A stretch of 64,000 bases of DNA from Nitzschia sp. DOCU1 (taxonomy: Eukaryota > Bacillariophyta > Bacillariophyceae > Bacillariales > Bacillariaceae), in contig OX595995.1 of the NCBI GenBank assembly GCA_951394045.1, positions 124,001 to 188,000 on the forward strand, given 5' to 3'. The position numbers were made by a program, and so were the translations under genes. Under the pieces are notes generated by a model. That model was not told the DNA's origin. It saw only the letters and a program-made list of their open reading frames with translations, and searched no databases. Each line of letters begins with the position of its first letter. The stretch's first letter is position 1. This document shows, in pieces, positions 44,420-55,420 of this stretch.

Positions 44420-45271
44420 TTCTGAGCCACGGAAGGTTACTGAGTTCAAAGTTGACTTGCCTTTTATCGGTATACCCGTCAACGTGTTTGATGTAAAGAG
44501 GAAGCTTCAACCTGCAACCATTTTCGAATATTCGTTCTCGGACTATCCGCATCGGGCTGAACCTGCTCCGTTCAATGGCGAGGCTGTGAGAATCTTCGGA
44601 TTGGACGCCTCTCGATGCTCCTCCATGGATGAGGCGTACGAGCCCGTCTGCAGCCGGAACTGGCCGGACGGAAAATCGCACTTTGATTTTTGGTGCACGA
44701 AAGTCTGTATGACTTTGAAGCGACTTCTAAATTGGACGCGACCATTGGGCGGTCAGGCTACAGGCCCGATCGGGAAAAAACGAGGCCAAGACCACGACCA
44801 AAACCACCAAGACCAAAACTATGTTTTGCCATCTGCGCAAGTGACGTCGGCTCAAGGTGGATTATTTTCATCCCTCGCGGTTGCAAAGGAAGAAGGATCG
44901 GGCGCTCCAGACAAAGCAGGAGCCGCCCCTGATGGATTGTTCGCCGCCCTATTGGTTCATAGAGATTCATCGGTAGACAAAAAGTGTACGGTCCAAGACG
45001 ACAGCGATGAGTTGCCGACAAGTACGCGAACCCAGGCTACTCGTCCTCGCGAGCCCCCTTCGACAAGAGGTCTCTTTGCCTCGCTCTCCGGCACGAACAT
45101 ACTGGAAGACAAACCTGCTGCACCAAGACCAGCGGATATCAGTCCAAAACCAGGGACGGGTTGTTTGCGCCCTTGAAAAAGGCGGATGGTAGCGTCGTTG
45201 TACCGCCGTTAGCTCGGTCCGCCTCGGATCAAGGCGACACCCGTTCGAAAAGTCCCATTCCGACCCAGTGA
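44313..45271 (+). pseudogene. GLF-motif segment, unit 3
   Basis: Four motifs as in unit 1. DYPHRAEPAP replaces DYLNRAEPAP in the globular-looking first half. Confidence 0.4.
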
Positions 45272-45316
45272 ATCCCTCCATCGACTTGACTTCCTTGTTG
45301 GACGGAGGATTGAGTT

Positions 45317-45956
45317 TTGACGATCTTGATGATCATTTTAACAAGACGGCAACTTGTTCCAGGCGGCACCCGTTCGAAAAGTCCCATTCCGACCCCTCCA
45401 AAGGAAAAGCTCAGGCCACCTGGAATACAAGCATCGAAAATGAAGCTGGCACCTCCAAAGGGCGATCTCAAAGTTTTGTATGCCGGGGACAATTTGGTGA
45501 ATCAAAAGGTATTGTCCAGAGTGTTGGGGTGGGCGGGCATTGACGGCATTACGATTGTGGACAATGGCCAGAAGGCAGTCGATATTTGCGCAACGTCGAC
45601 CTTCGCCTGCATATTCATGGATATGCAGGTCTCGATTATGGTCGGTATGGAAGCAATCAAGACAATCGTAGAGAGAGATCCCACGGCTTTCGTGCTTTTG
45701 GTTTCAGCGCATGCTCTGGACGAATACAAGACCCAAGCGGAAGCTGTCGGCGCCAAAGGTTTCTTCTCCAAACCCTTTTCGAACCAGTGCCATTGAGGCC
45801 GTCTTGGATGGTTTGAGTACGAGAAATCATCGAAGCGCTGTGGATGCGGCTCCGGGCAAGGCGGTCGAATCCAATACGGTAGCACGCGACGAGTCAGGTA
45901 CAGCAGGCGAGGGAAAGAAGAGTTTCCTGGAACCTCAGAACGAATCCAGTACATAG
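45317..45956 (+). pseudogene. Receiver domain 1 plus linker, unit 3
   Basis: Same AGDN defect and frameshift after KPF as the other units; NHRSAVD replaces NRRSAVD in the linker. Confidence 0.6.
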
Positions 45957-46384
45957 CCAAAGGATGCAAAGTCCACTGTTTCGCAGCACCAGCAGACCAA
46001 GGCAGTCGCAGTGGTGCGTAATTTGAAAGTTCTTTATGCGGAAGACAATTTCTGAATCTCGCGAATGTTACGTATATCACCATTGTTGACAATGGCCAAC
46101 AGGCTGTCGATGTTTGTCTTACGCAAACGTTTGTTGACGTTATTTTCATGGATATGGTGATGCCTGTTTTGTCGCGGATGGAAGCTTCCAACAAAATCGT
46201 TGCCCATAATCCTCAAGACTGCACCGTATTTGTCACTACGCATACTCTGGAGGAATTCAAGTCTGCCGATGCTGCAGGAGCGACGAATGATATTACCAAG
46301 CCATTCCGTTTGACTGATCTGGAGTCTTTGTTCGATCGTTTCAACTTGGTGAACCCCCGCTTGTCCAAGCCCCGTTCCTCGATT
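45957..46384 (+). pseudogene. Receiver domain 2, unit 3
   Basis: A 3-bp insertion gives TFVDVIFMDM. The TAG and TGA are shared with the other units. Confidence 0.55.
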
Positions 46385-47838
46385 CCTGAAATCAGTGTTC
46401 GGCAGCGGGCATCTGTAGCCGCTCTACAACGATGGAATAGTTGGAAGCGGCCAAACTCGGATCATGGGGTGGGGGGTACGGCGTTGGCTACAAGTCATAG
46501 GAGTAGCAATGGGGACGATAGTGGGAGTGAGATTTTGGATGTAACTACAGAACCAGAAAATACTCTTCAACGCGACGAGGCGCTGGGCTCTCATCGAACG
46601 CCCATTGACCAGACAGACGCTCGCAAATTTATTACTACACATTGTCGGCGACCCTATTCCGGAGATGCAAGATATGCCATTAACCCGGACTCTCTCTTTC
46701 CAGGAATTCTCAATTTGAATCTGGAAACACGGATTCTATCCAGTTTGCCCCTATCACCCCAGCGTAATCAAATTACGGGTCATTTCCAGCGGCGATCAAT
46801 TCGATCCTTACTATTTTATCATCTTGGATCGCCTCTATGATACTTTGGAAACAAAACTACAAAAGTGGAGAGATGTTCTCAGTGGAAGAATCGTGCCAAG
46901 GCAATCCCTGTTTCAATCATGTTTCAAGCCTTGTTGCAGTAGCGACCGACGAGATCGACAAGAAGCCGAGGCTATTTTGGAAAGTAGTCGGCATGATAAT
47001 GTCTCACCACAAGAACTCAAAGATTTGAAACGACGGCATCAACAGACGGTGGATCGACTATGGGCGGCCTTTGATTTGGCGTCGGCAGTAGCGCATTTGC
47101 ATAAGCATCATATTATGCATCGCGATTTGAAGCCGGATAATATTGGATTCGATATTGTGAGTACTATCGCTTTGGCAGAAACCATTTGGGGGCGAGTCTA
47201 ACTGTGTCTTGTTGCCTCGTGCGCTCGCTCCTTTCATATAATGTTCTTCTACTACCTAGCGTGATGACATCAGAATCTTTGATCTGGGCTTGGCCAAGGG
47301 AATTCCACAAGACGGAACGGAGGGCCCTTGGAAATTGACAGCCACGTGTGGTTCGCCCCGATCTAGTAAGTGCCGAGGAGCCATGCGTGATGCTTGTGTA
47401 TCAAATCCACGCCGTTCTTGAAATTAACTCTTGCCGTTGCTGTTGATTGAATTCTGCTATTTAGTGGCACCAGAAGTCGCAACAGACAAACTATATGACG
47501 CCAAATGCGATTGTTATTCTTTTGCCCTGCTATTTTGGGAAATACTGAATTTGAAAAAGCTTTTGAGGAGGGTGACGATGGACAAGTTACAGCGGCTGGT
47601 CTGGAATGATACGTATCAGCGGCGGCCCAAAATTCTAGTCGTTGCTAACAGCACCAGCAATTATGCACTTGTCGACGAACAATTGACTCTGTTTTTGACA
47701 TCACCCAAGGCTGCTTGGACAAAAGAATGGAAGGCCCTACCGGTAGTGGAATCTTCGTGGCATCATTATGCTTCTCGACGCCCAACCATAGAGCATGTGG
47801 AGCAAGAGCTTAAAAAAACGTCTGAAAAAGGGAATTGA
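46385..47838 (+). pseudogene. Ser/Thr kinase, N-lobe present, unit 3
   Basis: Layout as in unit 2, with introns 47157-47259 and 47366-47464. DLG is intact. The activation segment reads TATCG instead of TAMCG. The frameshift before HPN and the Asn at the expected Lys position are shared with unit 2. Confidence 0.65.
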
Positions 47839-48881
47839 AGTCATGGACAGCTTCATGGTGGACTTGATAAATTGCTTGAGAGCAAACGACTTTCACACAA
47901 TGCCCGGAGATCGACCTTTGTCTATCATCCACCAGCTGCGAACAACAATGTGCGGGAACGAGGCGCCCCGTCGATCTACAAGTGCAGAGGCCCGAGCTAC
48001 TGTCTTGACTTGGTGGGGTAGCTCCACACGTCTATTCTCTGGCAGACATCAGGATGCTAAAAGACAAAGACGGAGTCAGTTGTTTGCAACGGACGCCTGA
48101 GCCGGCTCTGGCAAATGTGAGTGAAGATTCCTAGTGTCGAGTATTGCCAGCAAGATTTCCCGGCGTTCCAAAGGCCGAGCCAACTCGAATCTGCCAACAT
48201 TCCGTCAAGAATCCCATCCATCCATGAATACCTTTGTCGATCAATCCAGCCCAGGCTCCCGACTTGAAGGTTACCCAGTTTTGCGCTGTAAACTTATCCA
48301 ATCTCAACTTGTGCAAGTTAAAGAAGGGGACCATGAGATAACAGGGATGTTCAATAGTCCATTGCGGGCTACCGTCGATCCTGTCGGTTATATTGATCAT
48401 TGCGGCGGGCTACCGTCGATCCTGTCGATTTTTGGGTGCCCGACCGGTATTCGTCTCTCGCATTCCTTTGGAACAAGGAGCGGCCGTGTTGCTGTGGTCC
48501 AGCTGGCCTTGGATTAGTCGACTGTACGGTGTCTCGGGCAATGATATCATGGCCCTTCTATTGTATACCACGCTGGATCTTGGTAATGCCTATTCTTTTG
48601 CACCACGAGGAGAATACACTGGGTTAGGAGACGGGGAAGCAAAGTTCGTTCGTTCTTGCCCGTGGCCTTTCGGTATATGATTCAAGTTTCTGAGGAGATG
48701 TATCCACCCAATTGATTGCAATCCAAAGTACGACGACGAAGCGAACAAGCCGAACCTGACGACAAAGTAGAGAGTGATGTACATGATGCGCAAAAAGGAA
48801 GCGTCGCCGAGAACCGACCCTATCGGTAGCGTCCCCAGTTTTGGTCATTCGGCTACGCTTTCAATACGAATGGGCTAATGG
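47839..48881 (+). other. Interval downstream of kinase, unit 3
   Basis: Equivalent to 10557-11560 and closer to unit 1 than to unit 2 around 48655 (cccgtggcc). Confidence 0.3.
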
Positions 48882-49731
48882 CGTATATACTATTTGCTGG
48901 ATGCCGGAGTCGTCGTCTTTCCTGCGACCAAGCTGGCCAAACGGAGTTCAAGACCCTGTTGACGAGGATTTGATCCTTCCGGAAGCCACCTTCCAGAATA
49001 TCCATCGCCCTCCGTGTTTGGCATTTCAGTCGACTCTGTGCGCTCCTTGCTAAAGTGCTTCGATATTCTGAAACGTCTTTGTCTCAGTGGAATGGATCCG
49101 GATTATATCGACCGGACATTTTGCTTGGAGAATGCTCAGAATGGGACCATCCGGTTGTCATCACACTCGGGAAGGGTCCTTGCCTATCCCGATGATGTCT
49201 TATTGCACCATTTGGCACGAGTCATTTCTACCAGAATATCCGTCGCCCTTTGTCTCAGCGGAATGGAACCGGATTATATCGACCGGAGATTTTGCTTGGA
49301 GAATGCTCAGAATGGGACCATCCGGTTGTCATCACACTCGGGAAGGGTCCTTGCCTACGTTCGAAGATTTACTTTCGTCGGACAGTGCGCGAGAAGTCGA
49401 CAAACCGGTCAATACTCGTGGTATCCTGACAACCGACGAAGATATAGCATTCCGGGGGATATTGGCGAGCTCCCCCTGCTGGCTCCCATGGGTAGTCGAT
49501 ACGTTTGAGGACGACCCGAGAAAGCAGGTCATGTCGAACTATAAATCAATGATGGCTTTCCCTTCCCTCTGTTTAGAGCTCAATGAAACTCGCCACGTGG
49601 AAAAATCAAGCAATCTTCCCGTCCTGCCGACCCAAATGCAGCCTCCGACACAGAAGCTACTATTGCCGACGACTCGGCCAAGAAAGCCGCTGCCCAGCAA
49701 ATACGATATATCTTGGACGACGCCCGCGTGA
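48882..49731 (+). pseudogene. Duplicated-block gene, in-frame duplication, unit 3
   Basis: The two blocks start at 49083 and 49254, exactly 171 bp or 57 codons apart. A single 164-codon frame (49014-49508) reads through both, with FCLENAQNGTIRLSSHSG identical in each. This is likely the ancestral state that units 1 and 2 lost by one added base. Confidence 0.5.
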
Positions 49732-50584
49732 GAGTCACTAGATAATGTTTCGATTCAAAGATTTCTCGAACGACGATGGGCTGGCTAAAGTCATGTTGCG
49801 TCGTCCCGGAAGGCGCGCACCTTGCGTCTGCTGCCAAATCCAAGGGAGTGGCTTTTATTCTTGCCATGTGATGCGTGGCAATCCTGATTTTGATTTTATT
49901 GCGAACTGGCCGAATATGGGAGGTATTGATGGCCTGCTAGCACGTACAAAGATTCTCAGCTCGTTGATGTTAACCCGACGTCAGCGCCCGACGAGAATCC
50001 AGCTGGGTAATCGTTGGAACAGAGACACGACGATGACAAGAACGAAATGGAGGAGACGCTACCATCGACCCATCTGAGCAACTGGAAACTGCTTGAAAGG
50101 CTCTTGAAAAAGCTAACTACCTCCACCAGCAAGCGGACGCTCTGGCATTTCAACCCGTGTGACTTGGAGCAAAGTTCATAAAGATGTGTTTCCGATTGAC
50201 CCAACGGACGGTCGCTATATTTGGTTCACTATTTGCGGCTGAGCGGGGATGTTTTGTGCTGCGACGGCTGTTCCAACGTTGTGCATACAAAATGTGTCGG
50301 CCTGCCCGGGATCCCTGAAGAAGATTGGTATTGCGAAACGTGTGCGCCCATTGGTAAAGAAACACCAATGGTCGCCGGCCCCCGACCTGGCAGAGGGTCC
50401 TTCGGTTGCTACCTGTGCCGAGGCTGGGACGTCGGCAGTCAAGGGCGGTTGTGACCATGAGGATACTACTAGACCTCGGATTGAAGAGACGAAGGACGAC
50501 GATCCAGCTCCATCTGCATACACGAACTCGACTGAAGATAGAGGCGGCGTTTTGAAAATGGTGGGATTGGACGGCCACGCCTGA
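49732..50584 (+). pseudogene. PHD finger fragment, unit 3
   Basis: GDVLCCDGC and DWYCETC are intact. The upstream CxxC region has the same 2-bp loss as unit 1. Confidence 0.55.
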
Positions 50585-50613
50585 CACCATCAGTTACCGA
50601 GGCCGATAGAGAG

Positions 50614-50826
50614 GACGAGGTGTCCGATTCCAAAGAGCCTGGGGTGCCTTTTGTCACCTCAAATGTTGCGGCGTCGAACGACAATAATGTCGGTCCTATA
50701 AAACCTACTCCAGCTGCTCTCCCCCAAAAGCCCTTGATAAGCGACGACGAGTTTGAAGAGCAGGCTGACGATCTCGAACGTGTACGTGACGCCCTTCACA
50801 AGCTCATTTTTCTTCTGATCCCAACA
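50614..50826 (+). repeat. Single copy of the 191-bp element, unit 3
   Basis: Only one LISDDEFEEQADDLE segment is present, and the frame stays open from 50620 to 50973. Either the duplication arose in the lineage of units 1 and 2, or unit 3 lost one copy by recombination. Confidence 0.8.
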
Positions 50827-50899
50827 AGCCCTCGTCGAACGACGCCACTTCCATCAAGAACTCCGCCAAACATTCGAGGACGCCACTTCCATCAAACTC

Positions 50900-51355
50900 G
50901 GAACTACCTTTTACAAGAACTTTGCCAAACACGGACTATTCAAGGGCAAAGTCATCCGATTGCCGACCGATGAGACCCCTGTAGTACTGTGGTGTCGAGT
51001 ATGTGGATGGCGACAACGAGGACTTGCAGCCTGACGAGCTTCTGGAGTTGATCCAAGCTGATGATGCCAAGGATGCGGCAGCAAAAACCGGAGATGGCAA
51101 TCATCATCAAAGCAGCGGAAAGACGATGGAGCATTCTGGACGACGCAAGAGTGCTCCGCCCCCGCGGTTCGTGGAGCAAGCGGATCGAATCTATGACACT
51201 GGACGCCGCAAGCGAGGACCCCCGCGAAAGCTTGATTCGTTTCTGGGTGCCATCCCCCAAAACAAGCGGTTGTATTTGGAGAGCAATGGTTTGATTTCTT
51301 CTACAGCCACAGAAAACGTGGCCGGCCTCGAAAGATTGATGCGGTTGACGACGAG
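50900..51355 (+). pseudogene. Tudor-like/AT-hook B, unit 3
   Basis: Same order as 13809-14264, with VDGDNEDL intact and one substitution in the Arg-rich stretch before the AT-hook. Confidence 0.55.
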
Positions 51356-51826
51356 TTGGACGCACCTCATTTCTCTCAAGACACAAAGAAACCAGTGCGC
51401 AACGGTGCCTCGCCGTCTCCCAAGAGCCAAAAGGTTGAATTGACGGGTGATACCTACCTATCTTTTGTCATCAACGACCAGAATCCCATTGGTTACAATA
51501 TTCACAAGAGTGCGACTTCACCGACGGAAGTAACCCTTGCCGAACTCGCCGCCTTTGCGACCGTAGAGTTGAGGATCCGAAAGATTGCGGAGTACATCGT
51601 AACTTCGTATGCCTCCAATATTTTCCGGGAGCGCCAGGATACCAAGGTCCGATACGAAGTCAACTCGGAGGGTGTGAAGATTTCGAGTATCTTTGCCAGT
51701 TTGGAAGCGAACAAGGAACGTCTCCTTTTGGATGACTATGGAGTCAGTCAGACCTCTTCGGAACAAGTCTTCAACATGCATGCTGCCGAAGCGGAGAAAC
51801 TCAAATTAGGCACAAACGACCATTAA
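51356..51826 (+). pseudogene. ABCA-like C-terminal tail, unit 3
   Basis: Open frame; VSQTSSEQVF in place of VSQTSLEQVF removes a normally conserved Leu. Confidence 0.55.
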
Positions 51827-52282
51827 TTTGATAATGCCTGCTGAAGACGACGAGAGTGATCATCACCAATTCAAGCACAAGAGTGCGGGACCACTGTTTG
51901 CGAAGAAAAATATGATACGCAAAACGGAAGCGTCGCCAAGAACCGATTTGAAATAATAGTAGGACTATAACGTATTTTGTTCGGAGCAATAATATGTTAT
52001 GTATCGTGCGAGAAACGATGCAACGTAGCTAGCTACTTCTCTACCGGTAGATTTATCATCTATCTATTCATCGAACTTTTGGCTTCGTTTTTGTGTTCTC
52101 ACACAAAAAGTTACTGAGCCCCACCGCTACGTCAAAGCAGTTCGATTTCGGAGGGGGTGGGCCACAGCTGCTCCGCCCGGTAGAGACAACAATCCACTTC
52201 ACTCGACGGCGTAGCCGATTCCAATTCTCCACGCACCAGCACAGGTTACACTTAAACTCTCCGCGACGAGACACGTACGCGA

Positions 52283-52860
52283 GTGGAGGACGTTTTAAAA
52301 CCGGAACCACAAACCGGTTGCGTTGATCAGGCTGTTTGTGTGCGGGGAGAATCGGAATCGGGGTCGAGATCACGGATCAGGATCGTTGCTCTGGAAAATG
52401 TTGGTATTGTAGAACAACGCCAGACGCCTGCAAAAGGAGGAAAGAACAAGGTGAGTAGCACTGCGGGAAAGAAATATGATCAAACGGCACCGTCAAGTCG
52501 CAAAAACGCAAGTTTGGAGTGCACGTACCGTTCCGAAGGGCGCCACCACATGAATCATTCCTCCGCCAACACCAACACAACAATCAAACATTTCATCCAA
52601 CAACTTTCTTCCAGGGTCTGCTTCGGCTCCGTTTGCCTCAGGGAGCTAGCGTCATGGTTCAACCGAATCTGGAGGGCTCTCCAGAGACTGAGTCCACGTA
52701 CACCCCCAATATTGGCTTCCTTCAGGACGAGTGTTCCAGGGCGGTCCGGCACAAACCGGACCTTCACCGTGGATTTCTCCTCCTTCAGGCTGTTATCTCG
52801 CTACAGCTGAGCCGCACCATCAAAATGATAGTGATCGCCGCAGTAGAGGTCTGTTCATAG
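52283..52860 (+). CDS. Two-exon candidate, unit 3
   Basis: The splice-site pair (52451-52614) is conserved; exon 2 has PNLEGSP for PNPEGSP. Confidence 0.3.
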
Positions 52861-53011
52861 CAGAGTGAAAAGAAAGTTGATGAAGAAAGCTGATCATCGT
52901 TACGATGCGGATTGCTCCCTTCGCAAAAAAGTGAGGTCGATTGAGTGAAAAAGTGATGCATTTGTTGGAAGGAATGCGGAGATCCGAGCCGTTTCTGCTG
53001 TGGTTTGCGAG

Positions 53012-53067
53012 CAGTTTCGTGATTTTTCCCACGATGAAGCAGTTTCGTGATTTTTCCCACGATGAAG
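53012..53067. repeat. 28-bp direct repeat, unit 3
   Basis: Two exact copies as at 15920. Confidence 0.85.
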
Positions 53068-53720
53068 CCCCACGGTGGCTGAAAGTAATCCACATTCATC
53101 ATCCGCCAGTTCGCCAAATCCACAGAATATGGTTTCTGAGGCAAGGGCATAAGCTAGAAAACATTTGACGCTGTTTGTTAAACGCGATTGATATGCCTTA
53201 CGTCAATCGTTCGTCGACTAGACGGACTACATCAGAAAGATAGCAAGCTAGAGAAGTGGGCCGATCGCTGTCCAGCTGGATGCTACAATCACACCCAAGC
53301 TGTAAACGGCAAGCTATGGTTGATTTGAAGACGTTTGTAAAGTTTTGTCAAATTACGATAGGTAGTTAGAAACTTAGTAGCCCTTTTTCAATGCCCTCAT
53401 CGACCCATGGGAAAAACGGTCGGCCACGCGGTCTATCGTGAGTTCGTTTTTTAGATGACGCTAACTCACTCTGTGATCAAAAGAAGACCATGAAAATTTA
53501 ATCTAGAGTCAATGTCAATATAAAGTACAATATTGTAAAGAGCGAAATTGCCAGAAAGGGTAAGCAAAGTTAGATTGTAATAGAGGGAAGATTGTCGCCC
53601 GCCGTGATTTCACTATAAATTTATGTGTAAGCAGTCGAGGTAATCAAAATCACTCAAGATCAATTTCCCTTTAAGTAAATGCATATGCCCTCTTGGAGGC
53701 AGCCGAGGGGATGCAATGCA

Positions 53721-53798
53721 ATTTCCCGAGATTTCACTACTCGCAATTTGGTGACGCAAGATTTTACAACAAGCGATTTCGCAACAACCGATTTCGTA
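53721..53798 (+). repeat. 15-nt periodic sequence, unit 3
   Basis: Same period as 16629, with one change (TTDFVLG for TTAFVLG) that strengthens the DFxxx pattern. The 124-bp segment follows at 53868-53991. Confidence 0.35.
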
Positions 53799-54100
53799 CT
53801 GGGGGCACTTATCGAATCTCAATTCCCTCAGCGGACAAATAGAGCCGATAGTAGTGCAAAGCATTGCAGCAGAGTACGTAGATAGCTGGCTACTACGGTA
53901 GCTACGACTGCAGACTACTGCTAGCTCCCTTGTCTTACTTTTGTTCTAGCTTCTGTGGTTACGTAAGCCAGACGACCGCAGCTTTCTCACTTCTACAAAC
54001 GACGGTATCACGATAATACGAGCATCCACGTGGGCTCTCGTTCTTTCTATCGGAGGGATAGTAAAGAACGTACTGTCAGCAGCAACAATCATGACTACTA

Positions 54101-55039
54101 TTAGCTAGTAACAACTATGTATTGTCTCATTCCCTGATATTTGTTGTGGCGACACCGTCCTACCACTTGTTGATGTTGGCCGCGAATCGTTCCATTAGCT
54201 AGTAGTAGCGTAGGTCTGGGAACGGCCGCCCGACCGTTGCAGAGTTCGAGGAGAGAATCGTATCCAATGTTGCTGACTGATGATCCTCGTGGTCCCGCCA
54301 TCAGGAACAAGTCGCAAGAGTGAGCCATAGGCGGAGGCTTTGCCAGGCCGGTAGCACTGTTACCACTTTGCCGCCGCCTGCTGTCCGACGACGGTAGAAC
54401 AATGATAGGGGCTTGGGACAAAGAGGAGCTTGGGGGTAAACTACAAACAGGGGGAGGAGGCGCCATCATTGTCAATGCCATCATTGACGCTGTTGAAGAA
54501 TCGAGACACATGTATTCCGTGACGAGGAGTCGAACCAGATCGGCACCAGCATGACGTTTGCTACAACAGTATGCCCGATAACTGCTTTCCAGAGTTTCGA
54601 AGGTGTCCTTGTCCGGTTTGGAACGCAGTGAAACTGGCATTCCCAGGAAGTATTGCAGCGCCCGAATTCGCCTCGTTTCTTCGTCATCGTCATGAAAAAC
54701 GAATGTTGCACTCGTCGACGATAACGCTCGCCTGGTCTCATTCAACTGTCTTTCCAACAGCTCTATGATCTCCGCCTGTGTACTACCTTCATCATCAACG
54801 ATGTTTGATGACGATGTTTCATCAGCCTTTAGGAGGTCCAGCGGGTTCTCAGATAGTCTCTTTGTCGTGGCGTCTGCTACTTGGGACTCCACAAGAGGCG
54901 TCATGGGATTCCATGGGAATGGGATTTGAGCCGTTCCTCAGCCTAGAGGCCCCACGGGGTCCTTTTCTCCTAGCGCCTTGGATATTTTGTCATCGAAAGG
55001 TGACGATGATTCTTCGTCTGTTTGTGTTGGCGCATTGAT
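54101..55039 (-). pseudogene. C-terminal part of GAF regulator, cut by the array edge
   Basis: A continuous frame from INAPTQTDEESSSPFDD near 55039 to the stop near 54101 shows the C-terminal region without the frameshifts of the other copies. It has LLERQLNETRRA, FHDDDEETRRIRALQYFLG, a Pro/Ser-rich middle and LANGTIRGQHQQVVGRC near the end. The GAF and N-terminal parts are absent because similarity to the unit stops exactly here. Confidence 0.65.
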
Positions 55040-55420
55040 CGACCACCGGTAAAAACAAGCCCCATTCCAAGCTGTTGGTTCCAGCCGCAGTCGTAGATCT
55101 GTGCGAAAATCGTCGATAGTGTGAATGATTCCAGCCCATGTTTTCCTTGACTAGCAAACGAGATCCGCCGCTTACAGTATCCAAAACACATGAGATTCTC
55201 GACCGTATCTTTGTTGAAATTCCGCACTAGCAGGTTCATGTACTCTTCGAGTTCCCTTCGACGGTCCAGAAAGTCTGCGAATCGCTTGTGAATAGGCTGT
55301 TGAATAAGATTCCAAAGTTGTCGGCTAGTCGAATCTTGTAGTGCTCTTGGAGCTTGGATTGGGGTTTCGGCCTAAAGGCATCCAGCGGATTGTATTGTAG
55401 ACTCGATCCAATCGGAGCGA
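55040..55420 (-). pseudogene. DUF3641/ArsS-type radical SAM C-terminal fragment, broken
   Basis: Minus-strand frames read LQYNPLDAFRPKPQ, HYKIRLADNFGILFNSLFT, then one frame over QPIHKRFADFLDRR, LEEYMNLLVRNFN and VENLMC, and later YDCGWNQQLGM. This order matches the C-terminal DUF3641 region of ArsS-like radical SAM proteins (NPLG, GI.FN.L.T, P..RF.D.L, MC, YDC.FNQ.L), which act in arsenosugar synthesis. The radical SAM core is absent. At least one frameshift lies near 55290, and the fragment is cut by the repeat edge at 55040 and by the modular frame near 55400. Confidence 0.6.

Larger units (their letters stand above)
36734..55039. repeat. Tandem macro-repeat, unit 3
   Basis: Third copy. 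Similarity to units 1 and 2 stops at 55039, in the middle of the GAF regulator gene, where a different 4.9 kb block begins. Unit 3 carries 113 bp (37487-37599) and 42 bp (39526-39567) absent from units 1 and 2. It has only one copy of a 191-bp element that is doubled in units 1 and 2. Its first few kilobases resemble unit 4 most closely. Confidence 0.95.

Noticed and set aside
1..55039. Pure assembly duplication of one unit
   Set aside because: The copies differ by many substitutions and at least ten distinct indels, which simple contig duplication would not produce. Haplotype separation cannot be fully excluded from sequence alone.
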